From: Macrothele yani
Taxonomy: Eukaryota; Arthropoda; Arachnida; Araneae; Macrothelidae
Direction: 5' to 3'
Assembly: GCA_039090855.1 (NCBI GenBank)
Contig: CM077011.1
Coordinates: 28,549,001 to 28,613,000 of the forward strand
Length of the DNA: 64,000 nucleotides
The notes under the pieces are model-generated. The model was not told the origin of the DNA, made no database searches, and saw only the letters and a program-made list of their open reading frames with translations. Made by a program: the position numbers and the translations under genes. Below, one piece after another: positions 21,931 to 32,760 of this stretch. Each line of letters opens with the position of its first letter. Positions within the stretch are counted from its first letter, which is position 1.

Positions 21931-22879
21931 GGCCCGTAAGATCTTTGCTTGTAAAAAATTTCGAAGTTCCAGGGTTTTGCCTGTACGAGTATCATATCCC
22001 GATGACAGAATCAAATAAATAAAATACCAGCTAAAATTAAGAGTCGTTCTTTTGCAATGAAGAATATGTTTATTCTGTGAAGTTATGTACTTTATTGCAA
22101 TAGACTTATCAATAGTTCAAGACATGTCCGATCTTTAAAAATATAAAACATGCAGTAATAAATAATGAAAGTACCGGAAGTTTGTTAAGGCTGAAAAAGG
22201 CAAAGAAATCAGCGTATTTTTCTGTAACCCGTATACTAAGTTTTGATAAACAGTAAACCTCTTATATCGATTTTACTTTCGGGAAATTGCTCTCAAATCA
22301 CAATGTTTGTCCTATTTCGGAAGAAGAACGTAGGCTCTCAAGAAAAGGTAATTGAAACATACCTCAAAGTCTGTGGTCTCTGAGTGCAGTAATCTCTGAG
22401 GGATGGGGTGTGGTAGACTGGAGTAGGATGTTTGTGTCCAGGGCAGTTAGACCATTAGCCGAGAGAGGATGAGGGGACAGCTGACACTTTTCGTAATGGG
22501 GTCGGTGCAGTTGACCAACACCCCATTTTTCCTACCCCCCCAACCCCACCTCTAAAGGTACTCATATGGGCGCCACCGTTTACACCTAACCTATCCACTT
22601 ACGAAATGCACTAGATTCGTGTTAAATGGGACATACCTGGGCTAGAACACTTTGGCCCAATTAAGTGGCTGCCCCAGTTATGCGAAACTTTATCCCAACG
22701 AGCTAATTCGTTTATTTGGACAATTCTCAAGAATGGTCCCAAATAAAAGGCTGCCCCGATTAACAGATGCCCCAATTAACCGGAATTTACCGTAGTTAAG
22801 TCCGAAGATCAGCGGCACTTGAAAAAATTTTTCGCAAAGCTTCTAAAAAATATTAAACGTAGCAAAAGTGATGGAAAGG
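21931..22879. other. Intronic; possible pogo/Tigger-like terminal fragment
   Basis: Sequence near 22620-22800 ('ggctgccccgattaacagat', 'accggaatttaccgta') resembles the ends of pogo-type elements, but no partner end is found. G/C-homopolymer-rich text occurs at 22380-22560. No coding sequence is seen. Confidence 0.35.
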
Positions 22880-22887
22880 GTGTACGT

Positions 22888-23774
22888 CAGAGGCGTAATC
22901 AAGCTTTTTCTGCGCCCGAGGCAAACCACAAAGTATTGCCCCCCCCCATCTGTCTATCTATCTATCTATATCTATCTATCTATCTATCTATCTAACTATC
23001 TATCTATATATCTGCATTACTGACTTAATGGTTACATAATTAATAATGTAATATAATAATTACACATACATAAATATTATACCAAATTAGTAATGTATAT
23101 AAATACAGTTATTATATGAAATTAGTAATAAAGTCTGGCGCTTATTTCTTTCTCACTCCTTCTCCTCTATATGTTTTCTTTCCGCGTTGGTTTCTTTCTC
23201 TCTGCTTTGCTTTCCACATTTTCTTTTTTTCTTCTCCGCCCTTCCTTCCCAATTTTTTTCTTAAGGATTTGTCTCTTTTTCACTCCTTCTCATCTAGTTG
23301 TTATTTTATACAATAAAATTAAGGTCATAACCCCGTGCTATCTCTACGCGTGATGCACAATCAAACTGTCTTCGGAGTTCGGACCTTCGGTACAACATCA
23401 AACGGAACGAATGCAGCTGGTAGTTGTGAATAGCCCAAGAGAATCTTTAACAGTCTGAACCACATCCTTATCTTATTCATCTAACTAAATAAAAATCTCG
23501 GGCCCTATTATTTTTGGAAAAGGCCGTGGTTCTTTTTTAGTTGGACGGACTACAGAACTGCTACTTCATTTCTTAGTACGAGCAACCAGCATCCGTTAAA
23601 CATTTTGAGGAAGAAATTGGAATTTTAAGTGTACCAAAACCTGTCGTTAAAGTTCCAATTTCACAATTTCTATTTCAAACAGATTGCTAGCAGTGATTTT
23701 TGCGCCCTCTCCCGAGCGGCGCCCATGGCAGCCCCCCCTCCTCCCCCGTCTTTCCCGCCCTAGTTACGACTCTG
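22888..23774. mobile_element. Non-autonomous hAT-type element with perfect 8-bp target duplication
   Basis: GTGTACGT occurs at 22880-22887 and 23775-23782, exactly outside imperfect inverted ends CAGAGGCGTAATCA (22888) and CAGAGTCGTAACTA (inverted, 23774). An 8-bp duplication and CAG-starting ends are hAT hallmarks. The 887-bp interior has a (TATC)n run and a T/C-rich stretch but no transposase. Confidence 0.85.
22950..23013. repeat. (TATC)n microsatellite
   Basis: Mostly uninterrupted 'tatc' repeats with a few 'tata' or 'aact' variants, inside the hAT-type element. Confidence 0.95.
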
Positions 23775-23782
23775 GTGTACGT

Positions 23783-24816
23783 GCTGATTGTACAATTCTT
23801 GCTGTTCGAGTCTGATTGCAGTTCTTTTATTTGGAAGCGCCAGGACAGCATTCCGTCAGGCTGAATAGGAAGATCTGTACGTCACAGGGATTGGAAACTA
23901 TATTAATCACTTTCCTCATGGTTAGAATTATCCAGTGTAAAAAAAATGTTTTTGAATTCGACTTGTAAATGTCGTGATAGCGGGTCTATAGTCTGTCAGA
24001 TGGAAGCACTGACGTAGCGATGCTATAAGCCCATATATTTTCTCAAAAGGAGTGCTAAAAATACTACGGAAAAGCTGTGTATTCCCGTGTTTCTACAGTT
24101 GAGTGCATGTCAATAATAGTGAAATTTCATTCATCACTAGAGAAAACGTAATTAATGCAGAATTTGAATAATTAAGAATTTAACGTAATAAACATCTGAA
24201 ATACAGATGTTTATTACGTTGCTGAGTAGATAAAAAACCCTTTCTAACTTCTTTTTTTAAATGACGCAGTTCATATTTCCTGCCATGAAACTGTTACTTT
24301 TTGTGTAATCTGAGCAACAACGTAAATGTACGTTAGCTGTCCTTGACATGTATAGTAAAGGGGAATAATCCTGACTCATCACTTCCCGATCATTACCAAT
24401 CCAGTACAGATTGGCTTGAAGGTAAACAGCTGCTCAAAAAAAAGAAAAAAAAAAAAAAAAAGAATGTGAAATCATAACCGTGTTTCTGACGCCGTCCTTT
24501 GTTGGCGGGAAATCCACTGAAAGAATTAATTGGCGTAGCGGACCTAGAATTCCCCTGTCGAAAGCGTGAACTCGCACTTTTTACAACAGAGCATAGTTCA
24601 AATAGGTTTCAATTCACTGAGCAATATCTCTTTGGAACGCTCGTTCTCGAAACATACTTAAACTTTTTTCTTTCCGTCTATTAATCAGAAATTAAATTTG
24701 AAATTTATTTTTTAGATATCTGGGCTGAAGCCCATAGTCGAGAATTTTTGCCACTAGGGAGAGCAAGTTAGATATACTCAAAACATCCACAGAATTAAAT
24801 AGGCTGTTGTACACAT
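23783..24816. other. Intronic sequence with one perfect hairpin
   Basis: No gene. A 17-bp perfect stem at 24182-24198/24204-24220 and an A-rich run at about 24437-24462 are the only structures. Confidence 0.5.
24182..24220. repeat. Perfect 17-bp hairpin
   Basis: 'aacgtaataaacatctg', a 5-nt loop, then its exact reverse complement. Confidence 0.92.
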
Positions 24817-25039
24817 GCCGCTCCGGTGGCGAAGTGATCTAAGCGCTGGCTTATGACCATTCGTCCGAGAAGGGTCCGGATTCGAATCCCGATGAGGAAT
24901 GGATGTTATGTTTGTCTTACGGCACTGGCTCTCTCCCTTCCCTGGAACCAGTGACCCTAAATTAGGGACGGGCGACTGCTTATAGCCCATTAAGTTGCTC
25001 ACGGTGGTCGTTAAACCTACAATAAAAAAAAAAAAAAAT
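24817..25039 (+). mobile_element. tRNA-derived SINE, family 1 (copy c)
   Basis: GCCGCTCCGGTGGCGAAGTG head, B box 'GATTCGAATCC', the shared core and a 15-A tail. TACACA flanks both sides as a short target duplication. The A-box variant 'gcgaagtgatctaag' is shared with the copy at 29405, so these two form a subfamily. Confidence 0.9.
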
Positions 25040-25423
25040 ACACAGGCATACTGTGCACATAAACAAATTTTACATTTTTACCGTCCCAGGTATCCCCACC
25101 CCCTGTCCTTAGAGATTTTTGATGCTATGCATCTTCCCAGATAGTAGTAAAGTGAATCCCAAATAAAAAAAATTGATGTAACGAAAATGGGTAACGGAAG
25201 TAGTTAGTGAGCCACCTAGATTGATCTTTGGGGGTCAGAGGGTTTCACAATCGCTTCAATGGGTCTCGGCGACCGTTACAAAGCACAGGCAAAACAATGT
25301 AACAAGGCAGAGTGTACAAGACAGGATCAGGCACAAGATACACATAGAAAAGAAGCACAATATTGTAGCAAACAGCAGGATATTGTCCGGAGAGCACAGA
25401 ACAATACAGTTCACACTAGGCGC

Positions 25424-25701
25424 TAGTGGCGGCGGAACCGCCTGGGCTGCCAGGGCCTGGGCCCGGTCAATAATTTCAGCCAAGATTTTTTTTTTATTTT
25501 ATTTATTTATTTTTTTTTTTTTTTTTGGCATATGTGAGATTGTTGTGATGTGCCTTAGAAAGTTCCGGTGTTCCTAATCCCCAACAAAGCTCCTTAGGCA
25601 TTGTGTTTCTTTTGTTTGTTCCGGGAAGCGGGCAGGGAGCGAGTGCACCACGATTCGAAATTTCGGGCCCGGTCAACGAACTTCACTTTCCGTCGCCCCT
25701 G
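25424..25701. mobile_element. Small hAT-type MITE with perfect 8-bp target duplication
   Basis: CTAGGCGC at 25416-25423 and 25702-25709 brackets inverted ends TAGTGGCGGCGGAA and CAGGGGCGACGGAA (minus strand). The 278-bp interior has a long T tract (25483-25527) and two 'gggcccggtcaa' segments near 25459 and 25665. It is non-coding. Confidence 0.82.
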
Positions 25702-25709
25702 CTAGGCGC

Positions 25710-26337
25710 AAAATAACACGAAGCAAAGTATTTGAGGCTGAACGCAGGAGTCTCGAAGGAAGGAATAAGACGCCCGGAGGGGCTGCGTTGGAGCTGGGAG
25801 TTTGTAAGACATCTCTTGAGAAAGTTCCCAGGATTACACAGCAAACATATAGACATCCCGGTCAAGAAAGTCCAGGGGTCAGAGGGGGTATTGGTCAGAG
25901 GAAGTTTACACCAAGGAGTTAGTTAACATGAGGAAGTTGTAAACTACCTAACGACGAGAAGAGAGGAGGTTCCAGGCAAACACGTATTCGGGTCCGCCCC
26001 CTTCCCCCGAAATGTTTAAATATACAACATCTTAGAGAGATAGTTTTTCGCAGTAGCACAAATATTTCTCGTGAATGATGGCGAAACCACTCGATTTAAA
26101 CATGAGCCTTTGAAAATTATTAAATTGATGTAAATATTTATAGTCTGACGTAGAGTGTTCTGCACTTATTGGGCTGGGTTCGTTTACGAAGAAAGTGAAG
26201 TATAAAAACGAGGTATATGATGAAAAGTAATTTAAGTGGCTAGGAGGAAGTAATTTAAGCCAACAGCCCAGTACGAGATGCTATGTTATGCTAAAAATCG
26301 TGCCTCAACAGTTATTTTGTAAAATCTCACTGCGGTT
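25710..26337. other. No gene recognised
   Basis: Mixed intronic sequence with no transposon ends or conserved protein. Confidence 0.45.
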
Positions 26338-28195
26338 CTGTGTTTTTAGCACGTCTTTTGTAAAAAAAGATCGTGCTTATCGGTTTGTCCGTCCGTCCGT
26401 CCGTCCGTCTGTACCCACGGTATCTCTGCAACTATCAGTCAGATTTGAAAAATTCTATTTGCATTCGAAAGCTTGAAATATGCGAATGATGATCCTTCAT
26501 TTCGTTTTTTTTTATTTTTTTACGATGTACAATTTCGCCGCTAGAGGGCGTAAATGCAAATGATGTCGAATTCAAAAATACATTTTATTCCACATATTTG
26601 CTTCTAAACATCCGATTGAAAAAAAATTATCTTTCGATTCCATTTATGTCGAAGAGTATTTTGGATATAGTTTCTTCTTCAAATTATGCATAGATTTTCC
26701 TCTAGAGGGCGTAAAAGTAAATTGCATGTTTTCCGATAACTCTTCTTCTAAAACTCCGATCTGAAAATTTATTTTTTCACCGAATACATCTCCTGATGCA
26801 CAATCTCTTGCATATAATTTCGAATTAAAAAAAAAAAATTGTTTGGCCACCAGGGGGCGTAAATGAACTGCCGATTTGTGGACCCTACGCCATTTTGTCC
26901 TCAAATCAGTGTTCAAATATCAGGTCATCTTACTGTAATCTGAATTTTCTTGTCGCAAGAGAAAATAATTAAGAGAAATTATTGCAAACTACTTTCACGG
27001 ATAACTTTGATTACAAAACTTTGGCGTAATGTAAACCTTAATTTCCGCTTCTGATGTATTTGCAGCAAAATATGAGCTTCTAAATTCTCGATTGAAAATA
27101 ACGTCGTTTGTAGACCGATACTACTCATGGCGACAAACGTTTTAGAAACATTTTCTTCTTATAATAGTGCACGGTTTCTACGCCAGGTGGCGTAGATGTA
27201 TATCTTATTTTTGTCAATATCTCTACTTCTAGGAGTCCGATTTGAAAAATTCATTCTTTGTTGGATAGTTTTTTCCGTGTCGCATGTTTTTCATATAATT
27301 TCAAAATTTTCACGTAATTCATAGACTTTCCGCAAGGGGGCGTAAAGGTAAATTGCATTATCCCCTATATCTCTGTTTCTAAATCTCCGATCTGAAAAAT
27401 TCTTTCTGAACCGGATACAGCTCCTGATGGGAAATCGTTTGCACATAATTTCTAATTTTTGTAAAAAAATGGTTTGGCCACCAGGGTGTTAAACCTTAAT
27501 TTCCGCTTCTGATGTATTTCCTGCAAAATATGAGCTCCTAAATTCTCGATTGAAAATAACATCATTTGTAGACCGATACTACTCATGTCGACAAACCTTT
27601 TAGAAACATTTTCTTCTTAAAATAGTGCACGGTTTCTACGCCAGGGGGCGCAGGTGTATATCCTATTTTTGTCTCGACTTCTAAGAGTCCGATTTAAAAA
27701 AATCCTTCTTTGTTGGATAGTGTTTCTAGTGGGACATGGTTTTCCTATAAATTCAAAATTTTCAAGTAATTCATAGACTTTCCGCTAGGGGGCGAAAGGT
27801 AATTTGCGCTTTCCCCTATATCTCTGATTCTAAATCTCCGATCTGAAAAATTCTTTCTGCATCGGATACAGCTCCTGATGGAAAATCGCTTGCACGTAAT
27901 TTCAAATTTTTGAAAAAAAAAATGTTTGGACACCAGGTGGCGTAGGTCTTAATTTCCGCTTCTGATGTATTTGCAGCAAAATATGAGCTTCTAAAATCTC
28001 GATTGAAAAAAGTCTTTTGTGGACCGATACTACTCATATTGACAAACATTTTAGAAACATTTTCTTTTTGAAATAATGCATGGTTTCTACGCCAGGGGCG
28101 CAGATGTATATCTTATTTTTGTCAATATCTCTACTTCTAAAAGTCCGATTTAAAAAATTCCTTCTTTGTTGGATAGTGTTTCCGATGCGAAATGT
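26338..28195 (+). repeat. Satellite-bearing element: hairpin end, (TCCG)n, then ~12 monomers
   Basis: It starts 'tgtttttagcacgtctttt' with the complementary 'aaaagatcgtgc' downstream, then (gtcc)n at 26385-26408, a head monomer ('ctgtacccacggtatctct') and A/B/C monomers. Core boxes lie near 26538, 26699, 26850, 27181, 27331, 27478, 27640, 27783, 27931 and 28091, i.e. every 143-162 bp. The right side stops where LINE sequence begins. The same end occurs at 12955 and 54376, so this is a defined element with an internal tandem array, not a free satellite. Confidence 0.85.
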
Positions 28196-28690
28196 TTTTA
28201 TTTTATCTCCATTAATCTCCATTAATCTTTATCCCTTTGTTTTCCCAGTTCAGTGATTGAAATACATTTTCCAATGTGGCATTAAAGAGCTTGGGAGATA
28301 TGGTGTCACCTTGTCTCATTCCCTTTCCAATTTTTATGTGTGCTGTATTCTCAAACAGCCGAATCTTTGCACTTTGCATGTTCAATGATGTTATTAATCA
28401 TATTAATGTATGCATCTTCAATACCGCAGGATTTCAGAGCCATTGTAACTGCTGATGGTTTCACCGAATCAAAGGCTTTTTCATAATCGATAAAAGCCAT
28501 GCACAATGGAAGCTCATATTCCCTCGCTCTTTCAATTAGTTCTCTCAGTACGTGGATATGATGTATTGTGCTGTAGCCACTCCTGAATCCAGCTTGTTCT
28601 CTCGGTTGAGCCATGTCCAGTGCTACCTGCAAGTGGTGTGAAAGAATATATAAATATGTAACTTCTATGTATGTTACATACACATCCAAA
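28196..28690 (-). pseudogene. RTE-like LINE reverse transcriptase fragment
   Basis: On the minus strand: 'PREQAGFRSGYSTIHHIHVL', 'FIDYEKAFDSVKPSAV' (the palm-domain Asp) and 'SCGIEDAYINMINNIIEHA', open from 28689 to 28351. After a frameshift comes 'KGMRQGDTISPKLFNATLEN' (28230-28330). This matches fingers/palm motifs of RTE-clade endonuclease-reverse transcriptases. The YADD box and everything N-terminal are missing. The fragment abuts the satellite array. Confidence 0.82.
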
Positions 28691-29109
28691 TGGAGAGGTG
28701 TTAAGATTTTTATGGGGTGTTGAGGAAATTTGGAGGTGTGTTAGAGGTGTGTGTATAAATCCCTGATCAGCAGCTTAAGAGAAAATTCCATTAGGATTTC
28801 CTGTGATACATTTTTTGATAACTTAGGGTTTGCGGGTAAAAAGGGCAATGATTCAAAGAATGTTGCTATTAAATTGGTAATCCCTTTATAGCGCATTTTG
28901 TGATAAAAAAAGGAAAATAAAATAAACTGTTATGTCTTTGCGTTACTTAATGAAGAAAATGAGTGTAAAATGCTCTTCATAATGAAGATTACCGGAAAAG
29001 AATTCTCTAAGGTAATCCTAGAATTGAATAGACTCTTTCACAAATGGACAAAATGGCTTCTTTTGCCGATAATCCTGCTCTTCTGTTTTTTTGTTTTGGT
29101 ATTTAGTCG
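28691..29109. other. No gene recognised
   Basis: AT-rich intronic sequence. Confidence 0.45.
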
Positions 29110-29188
29110 CTTGCATGTGCATCTAGTGCTATGAGGCGTCGCTCGCCCCTAATTAGACGCCACTGAGTCTAGGGAGGAGGGTAACATC
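29110..29188 (-). mobile_element. SINE-related fragment split by a hAT (left part)
   Basis: 'ctcgcccctaattagacgcc' and 'actgagtctagggaggaggg' resemble the reverse of the family 1 SINE core. The homology appears to resume after the hAT with 'agagccagtgcc' at 31613-31624. The hAT therefore seems to have inserted in a diverged SINE. Confidence 0.55.
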
Positions 29189-29404
29189 CAGAGCTGGAAA
29201 TGCGTCATAAAGTTCGGACCCGGATGTCACATAATTGGACCCGACTCGGACCTAACCCGGACAAATCCTCTTTTAACTATAAATTCGAAACTCAATTTAT
29301 AATTACACATAATTATATCCAGTATATATAAACACACACAGGGCGTTCAAAAGTCTTACCCCAGTGGGTATCGTAGGTTATACGGTCGTAGGTTATATAA
29401 AAAT

Positions 29405-29627
29405 GCCGCCCCGGTGGCGAAGTGATCTAAGCGCTGGCTTATGACCATTCGTCCGAGAAGGGTCCGGATTCGAATCCCGATGAGGAATGGATGTTGTGTT
29501 TGTTTTACGGCCCTGGCTTTCTCCCTTCCCAAGAACCAGTGGCTCTAAATTAGGGACGGGCGACTACTTATAGCCCGTTGAGTTGCTCACGGTGGTCGCT
29601 AAACCTTCAATCAACAACAACAAAAAA
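29405..29627 (+). mobile_element. tRNA-derived SINE, family 1 (copy d)
   Basis: GCCGCCCCGGTGGCGAAGTG head, B box 'GATTCGAATCC', shared core and A-rich tail. TATATAAA-like sequence is on both sides. It is nested in the outer hAT. Confidence 0.88.
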
Positions 29628-29979
29628 ATATATATAAATCATATAAATGTATTACGGAAACGTATAGTTTACTGTCTTACAGAAAGTGTTGAAAGTGTCG
29701 TTCTTCACATAACCTAACTGGTTTACACATGTTTTCAAACACATCTGTGATAGTCAAAAAGTCCCACCGCAGTACTGTTAAGATTGTGCCACTTAATTTT
29801 GATGTTGCTACAGTCAAAATGTTTTAATTAAGTAACGTTTTGTATGTTTAATTTCAGTTTTTGCTGTTTCCTTAATAACATATCAAGCTTCAGAATATGT
29901 TTCACAGCAGCACCAATTTTCACCAGCTCCATATGAGTTGAAAGTTTCTGAAATGTGGATGTTGATTTCATCATTGACC

Positions 29980-30863
29980 TAGGGATCACAGATACATTGG
30001 AAAACAATACGGGACACTTTCGACTGAGGGTGAAAGTTTAGTATGCGCATCCGTCACATATGCCAGTCTTACAAAATGATTCTAACTATTCTTATTAATC
30101 AATATTCTTATTAATCAAGCAGTATTGCTTACTCTTGGATTATTTTTCTGAAGAATGAATATCACTTAACAATTGTTTGTTTTTAAGAATCATGCCAATA
30201 AAAGATACATAATCCTCATTGAAGAATGATTTTATAATACGCATTGATTTTACAAACAATTGGTTTTTCTCATCAGTCCACAGTGTGTTCATGCGAGAAA
30301 ATAATCTTTCGACACACGTACTTGTTCCAGGGATACACATAAAGAAGTCCACTACTTTCTTTAAATTTGATAGTTCTCCTTCAACATTTTTAAAGAGATT
30401 TTTAAGGAGATCCACGCAGACTTCATCATTTTTAAGGAGATCCACCCAAACTTCATCATTTTTAAGGAGATCCACCCAGACTTCATCTAAATGCTTGGAT
30501 TTCAACATGTCCTTCACTTCACTATGTTCTTTGGACTTCAGAGCTGCATCCACCAGGTGTTGAGGTCACGCGCTTTCCCCTCCCCCGATATCAATCTGCT
30601 ACGGCTGTGCTTGCCTACGTAATGAGAGCATTGACCACAGAGTTAGACGCGGGAGATAACAGTCAGCTTGGGGAAAGCTTGGCGTGCAGGTTAAAAAATA
30701 TGTTTGTAAAAGAATAGAAATTGTAACTCATCAATTTTGTTTTTCAGTCTTGAGCTCTAAAATACAGGACACAAAGCTGTCCCGAAGAGTTTTCTCGGGA
30801 CAACGGGACGCATTAGCCAAAGACGAGACGATCCCGTATTTCACGGGACGTCTGGGATCCCTA
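29980..30863 (-). mobile_element. Inner hAT element with perfect 8-bp duplication
   Basis: CATTGACC at 29972-29979 and 30864-30871 brackets inverted ends TAGGGATCACAGA and TAGGGATCCCAGA. The element is 884 bp and keeps only the C-terminal part of the transposase. Confidence 0.85.
30140..30553 (-). pseudogene. hAT transposase C-terminus (dimerisation domain) with 3 x 30-bp internal repeat
   Basis: 'FMCIPGTSTCVERLFSRMNT' followed by 'LWTDEKNQL' is the hAT C-terminal dimerisation signature. The 137-residue frame is open, but the BED finger and DDE catalytic core are absent. Upstream of the signature, a 10-residue unit ('DEVWVDLLKN') is repeated three times in frame (about 30405-30490), which is unusual for the family. 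Without a catalytic core it cannot transpose. A host role is not indicated. Confidence 0.8.
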
Positions 30864-31608
30864 CATTGACCCTCACAAGGAAGGAGCACTTATGAAATCA
30901 ACATTCACATTTGGAAACTTTCAACTCATCACAAGCTTGTAAAAATTGGTGTTGCTGTGAAACACATTTTGGTTTTTTAATGAGACGAAACAACTTCCAG
31001 TATTCACTCTTCCCCATTTTGTTTTCAACAAGAACGTATTTGTTGGTCTTGATACCTTTTCAAATCTCCTTAATATTAAATTCATCCATATTAACAAATA
31101 AGGCATTGATTCCGACACGACATGCAATCGAACGGGATGTTAGCACGTCAAACGAAAACCTCTGAATGCTCAAAGCAAAAGGTGCGATGTGAAAAGTAAC
31201 TCTCAGTCTTACAGTGTGGCATGCGGGGTGTGAGAGAATGAATCACCAGAGATGCAGGAGACAGGCGTTTGCCTGTATCTTGCTCCGGACAATCGCACTG
31301 AAAACAAACGCAAAGGAAATATCGCTTTACGATATGGTATCGTCGGTCAGTGGAAATCTTCTTTGCTTTAAGAAAGAGACTGCAATATTTTTGTATGACA
31401 AATCATTTTTCCCTCCGCTGGCACCAGCATCGAGCACAAAACTCCACAGTACGAATTTTTATTTGAGATATGTTTTTTCCTTCTCAGAAATCAAACGGAA
31501 ATAAAACCAGATCGAAATCGGGCCAGAAACACCTTGACCCGACGCGTTTCACCCGTTAGAAATTGTCGACCCGTTGACTCGCTGACCCATGACCTGTGTC
31601 CATCTCTG

Positions 31609-31882
31609 GTAAGAGCCAGTGCCTTGGAATAGGCACTCGCTCATACCCCATCCAATTCTCGGGTAAGGCCCAACTTGGGCATTTGGTTTGGTCAATATAC
31701 CGCGTCTACCGGGTCGAGCACACTGATTACACTAAGAGAGTATGAACTGTTTGCCGCATTGAAGCACCTTTGGGGTTTTCACAGTGAAACTTGCAAGAAT
31801 GTTGTTTCATCTCTGCGTTATTCTGTGTACATGATCCAAGTATGTACCATATTTATTTATGCTTTTCCTTTTCTTGTTTCAG
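31609..31882. other. Intron 1 end: SINE-like remainder, then polypyrimidine tract and acceptor
   Basis: After the hAT duplication a SINE-like remnant ('agagccagtgcc') continues. The intron closes with 'cttttccttttcttgtttcag' at 31862-31882, a strong 3' splice site. Confidence 0.65.
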
Positions 31883-32079
31883 GAGAATAAAAACCTCAAC
31901 GTAGACTGTTGCGACTATCGTGGCCAGAGGGCTCTCGATATAGCCATAGGGAGCCACGATACAGATCTTGTGGAATTCCTTTTGAGTGAGCTCGATGTCA
32001 GTGTCCTGCACTACTATTGCGCTATTCTAAAAGCAGTGTTCGAGAACGAAGAAGAGATACTTCAAATGTTACTTGACAG
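31883..32079 (+). CDS. TRPC-type channel, ankyrin exon (exon 2 seen)
   Basis: 65 codons plus 2 bases, phase 0 in and phase 2 out. The acceptor is a pyrimidine-rich 'ttcttgtttcag' and the donor is AG|GTGATT. The translation begins 'ENKNLNVDCCDYRGQRALDI' and continues 'AIGSHDTDLVEFLLSE', then 'AILKAVFENEEEILQMLLDR'. This matches the TRPC ankyrin segment 'LNINCVDxxGxxALxxAIxxxxxxLxExLLx...AILxAV...LL'. It joins in frame to exon 1 (...ALLE|EN...). The Asn/Asp-rich turns and paired helices are intact and there is no stop. Conservation in the middle of transposon debris is the main reason to regard it as real. The intron 24.2 kb long that follows holds most of this window. Confidence 0.82.
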
Positions 32080-32340
32080 GTGATTAATTCAATATTTCAT
32101 AAAACATCCACTTTCAATCCATCCAACCGTACAAGTTTTCGTTGACTTTCCCTGTGTTTGACGCTCTGTGAACAAACCTTTTCCTTGCCCATTTGCTTCT
32201 CACTTATACACGGAGTCTTAAGCTGGAAAAGTATGTGCTATAAAGTTCTTACCTTTTGTCAATAACTTGCATTAAGAACTTTTTGTTTTTAACTAAATTT
32301 AATCAGACTGCTTTTGTACCTAAAGAAACTTTCTGAGGAC

Positions 32341-32543
32341 TACACATTCTTCTTCTTCTTTTTCCTCTTCCGCTCGTATCAGGTTGAGTTCCTTAAAGGC
32401 GAATTTTCGCCATTTGTTTCTATCTGCTGTCCTTTTGTGTAATTATATTACAGAGTTTAAGTGGGTGCTATCTTTAATATTGTCAATCCATTTCTTTCTT
32501 GGTCTTCCTCTACTGGGCTGTCCTTCAATTCTACCATTTATTA
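32341..32543 (-). pseudogene. LINE 3'-terminal coding fragment
   Basis: On the minus strand, 'GRPRKKWIDNI' and 'RTADRNKWRKFAFKE' are the end of a non-LTR retrotransposon ORF2. A (GAA)n-like 3' end is at 32344-32362. 'GRPRKRWxDxI' is common to several LINE clades, so the clade is not assigned. Confidence 0.7.
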
Positions 32544-32760
32544 ATACACGGTCGAGTCACATTGTTGTGACCACCAGCTAATATCCACAGTAACAGCCGT
32601 GTGTAGCGCGGACAGCAGCTAGACGGACTGGGAGTGGCTCAATAAGATGCTGCAAGGTGTTCACAGGTATGTGGACCCTCGACCGCTGCTCGCGCATCCG
32701 TGTACTGCCATCTGTTGGCGCGCTATGTACCTAGTCTCGGAACTTTTTGATCGCACTATG
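32544..32760. mobile_element. Tc1-like terminal fragment
   Basis: 'acacggtcgagtcacattgt', followed by 'tgtgaccacc', resembles Tc1 ends such as the one at 63602. No second end or transposase is visible. It also contains a CTCF-like 'gccatctgttggcgcg' at 32708-32723. Confidence 0.45.

Larger units (their letters stand above)
29189..31608. mobile_element. Outer hAT-type element (2.4 kb) containing a SINE and a second hAT
   Basis: Inverted ends CAGAGCTGGAAATG (29189) and CAGAGATGGACACA (minus strand, 31608) are flanked by GTAACATC and GTAAGAGC, which match at 6 of 8 bases. Inside lie a family 1 SINE (29405-29627) and an 884-bp hAT (29980-30863) with its own perfect duplication. I see no transposase that belongs to the outer element itself. 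Confidence 0.7.

Noticed and set aside
20707..21939. Series of 60-117-residue frames ('TFIARLLKKKV'-like)
   Set aside because: Repeat units of the ~105-bp minisatellite read in several frames.
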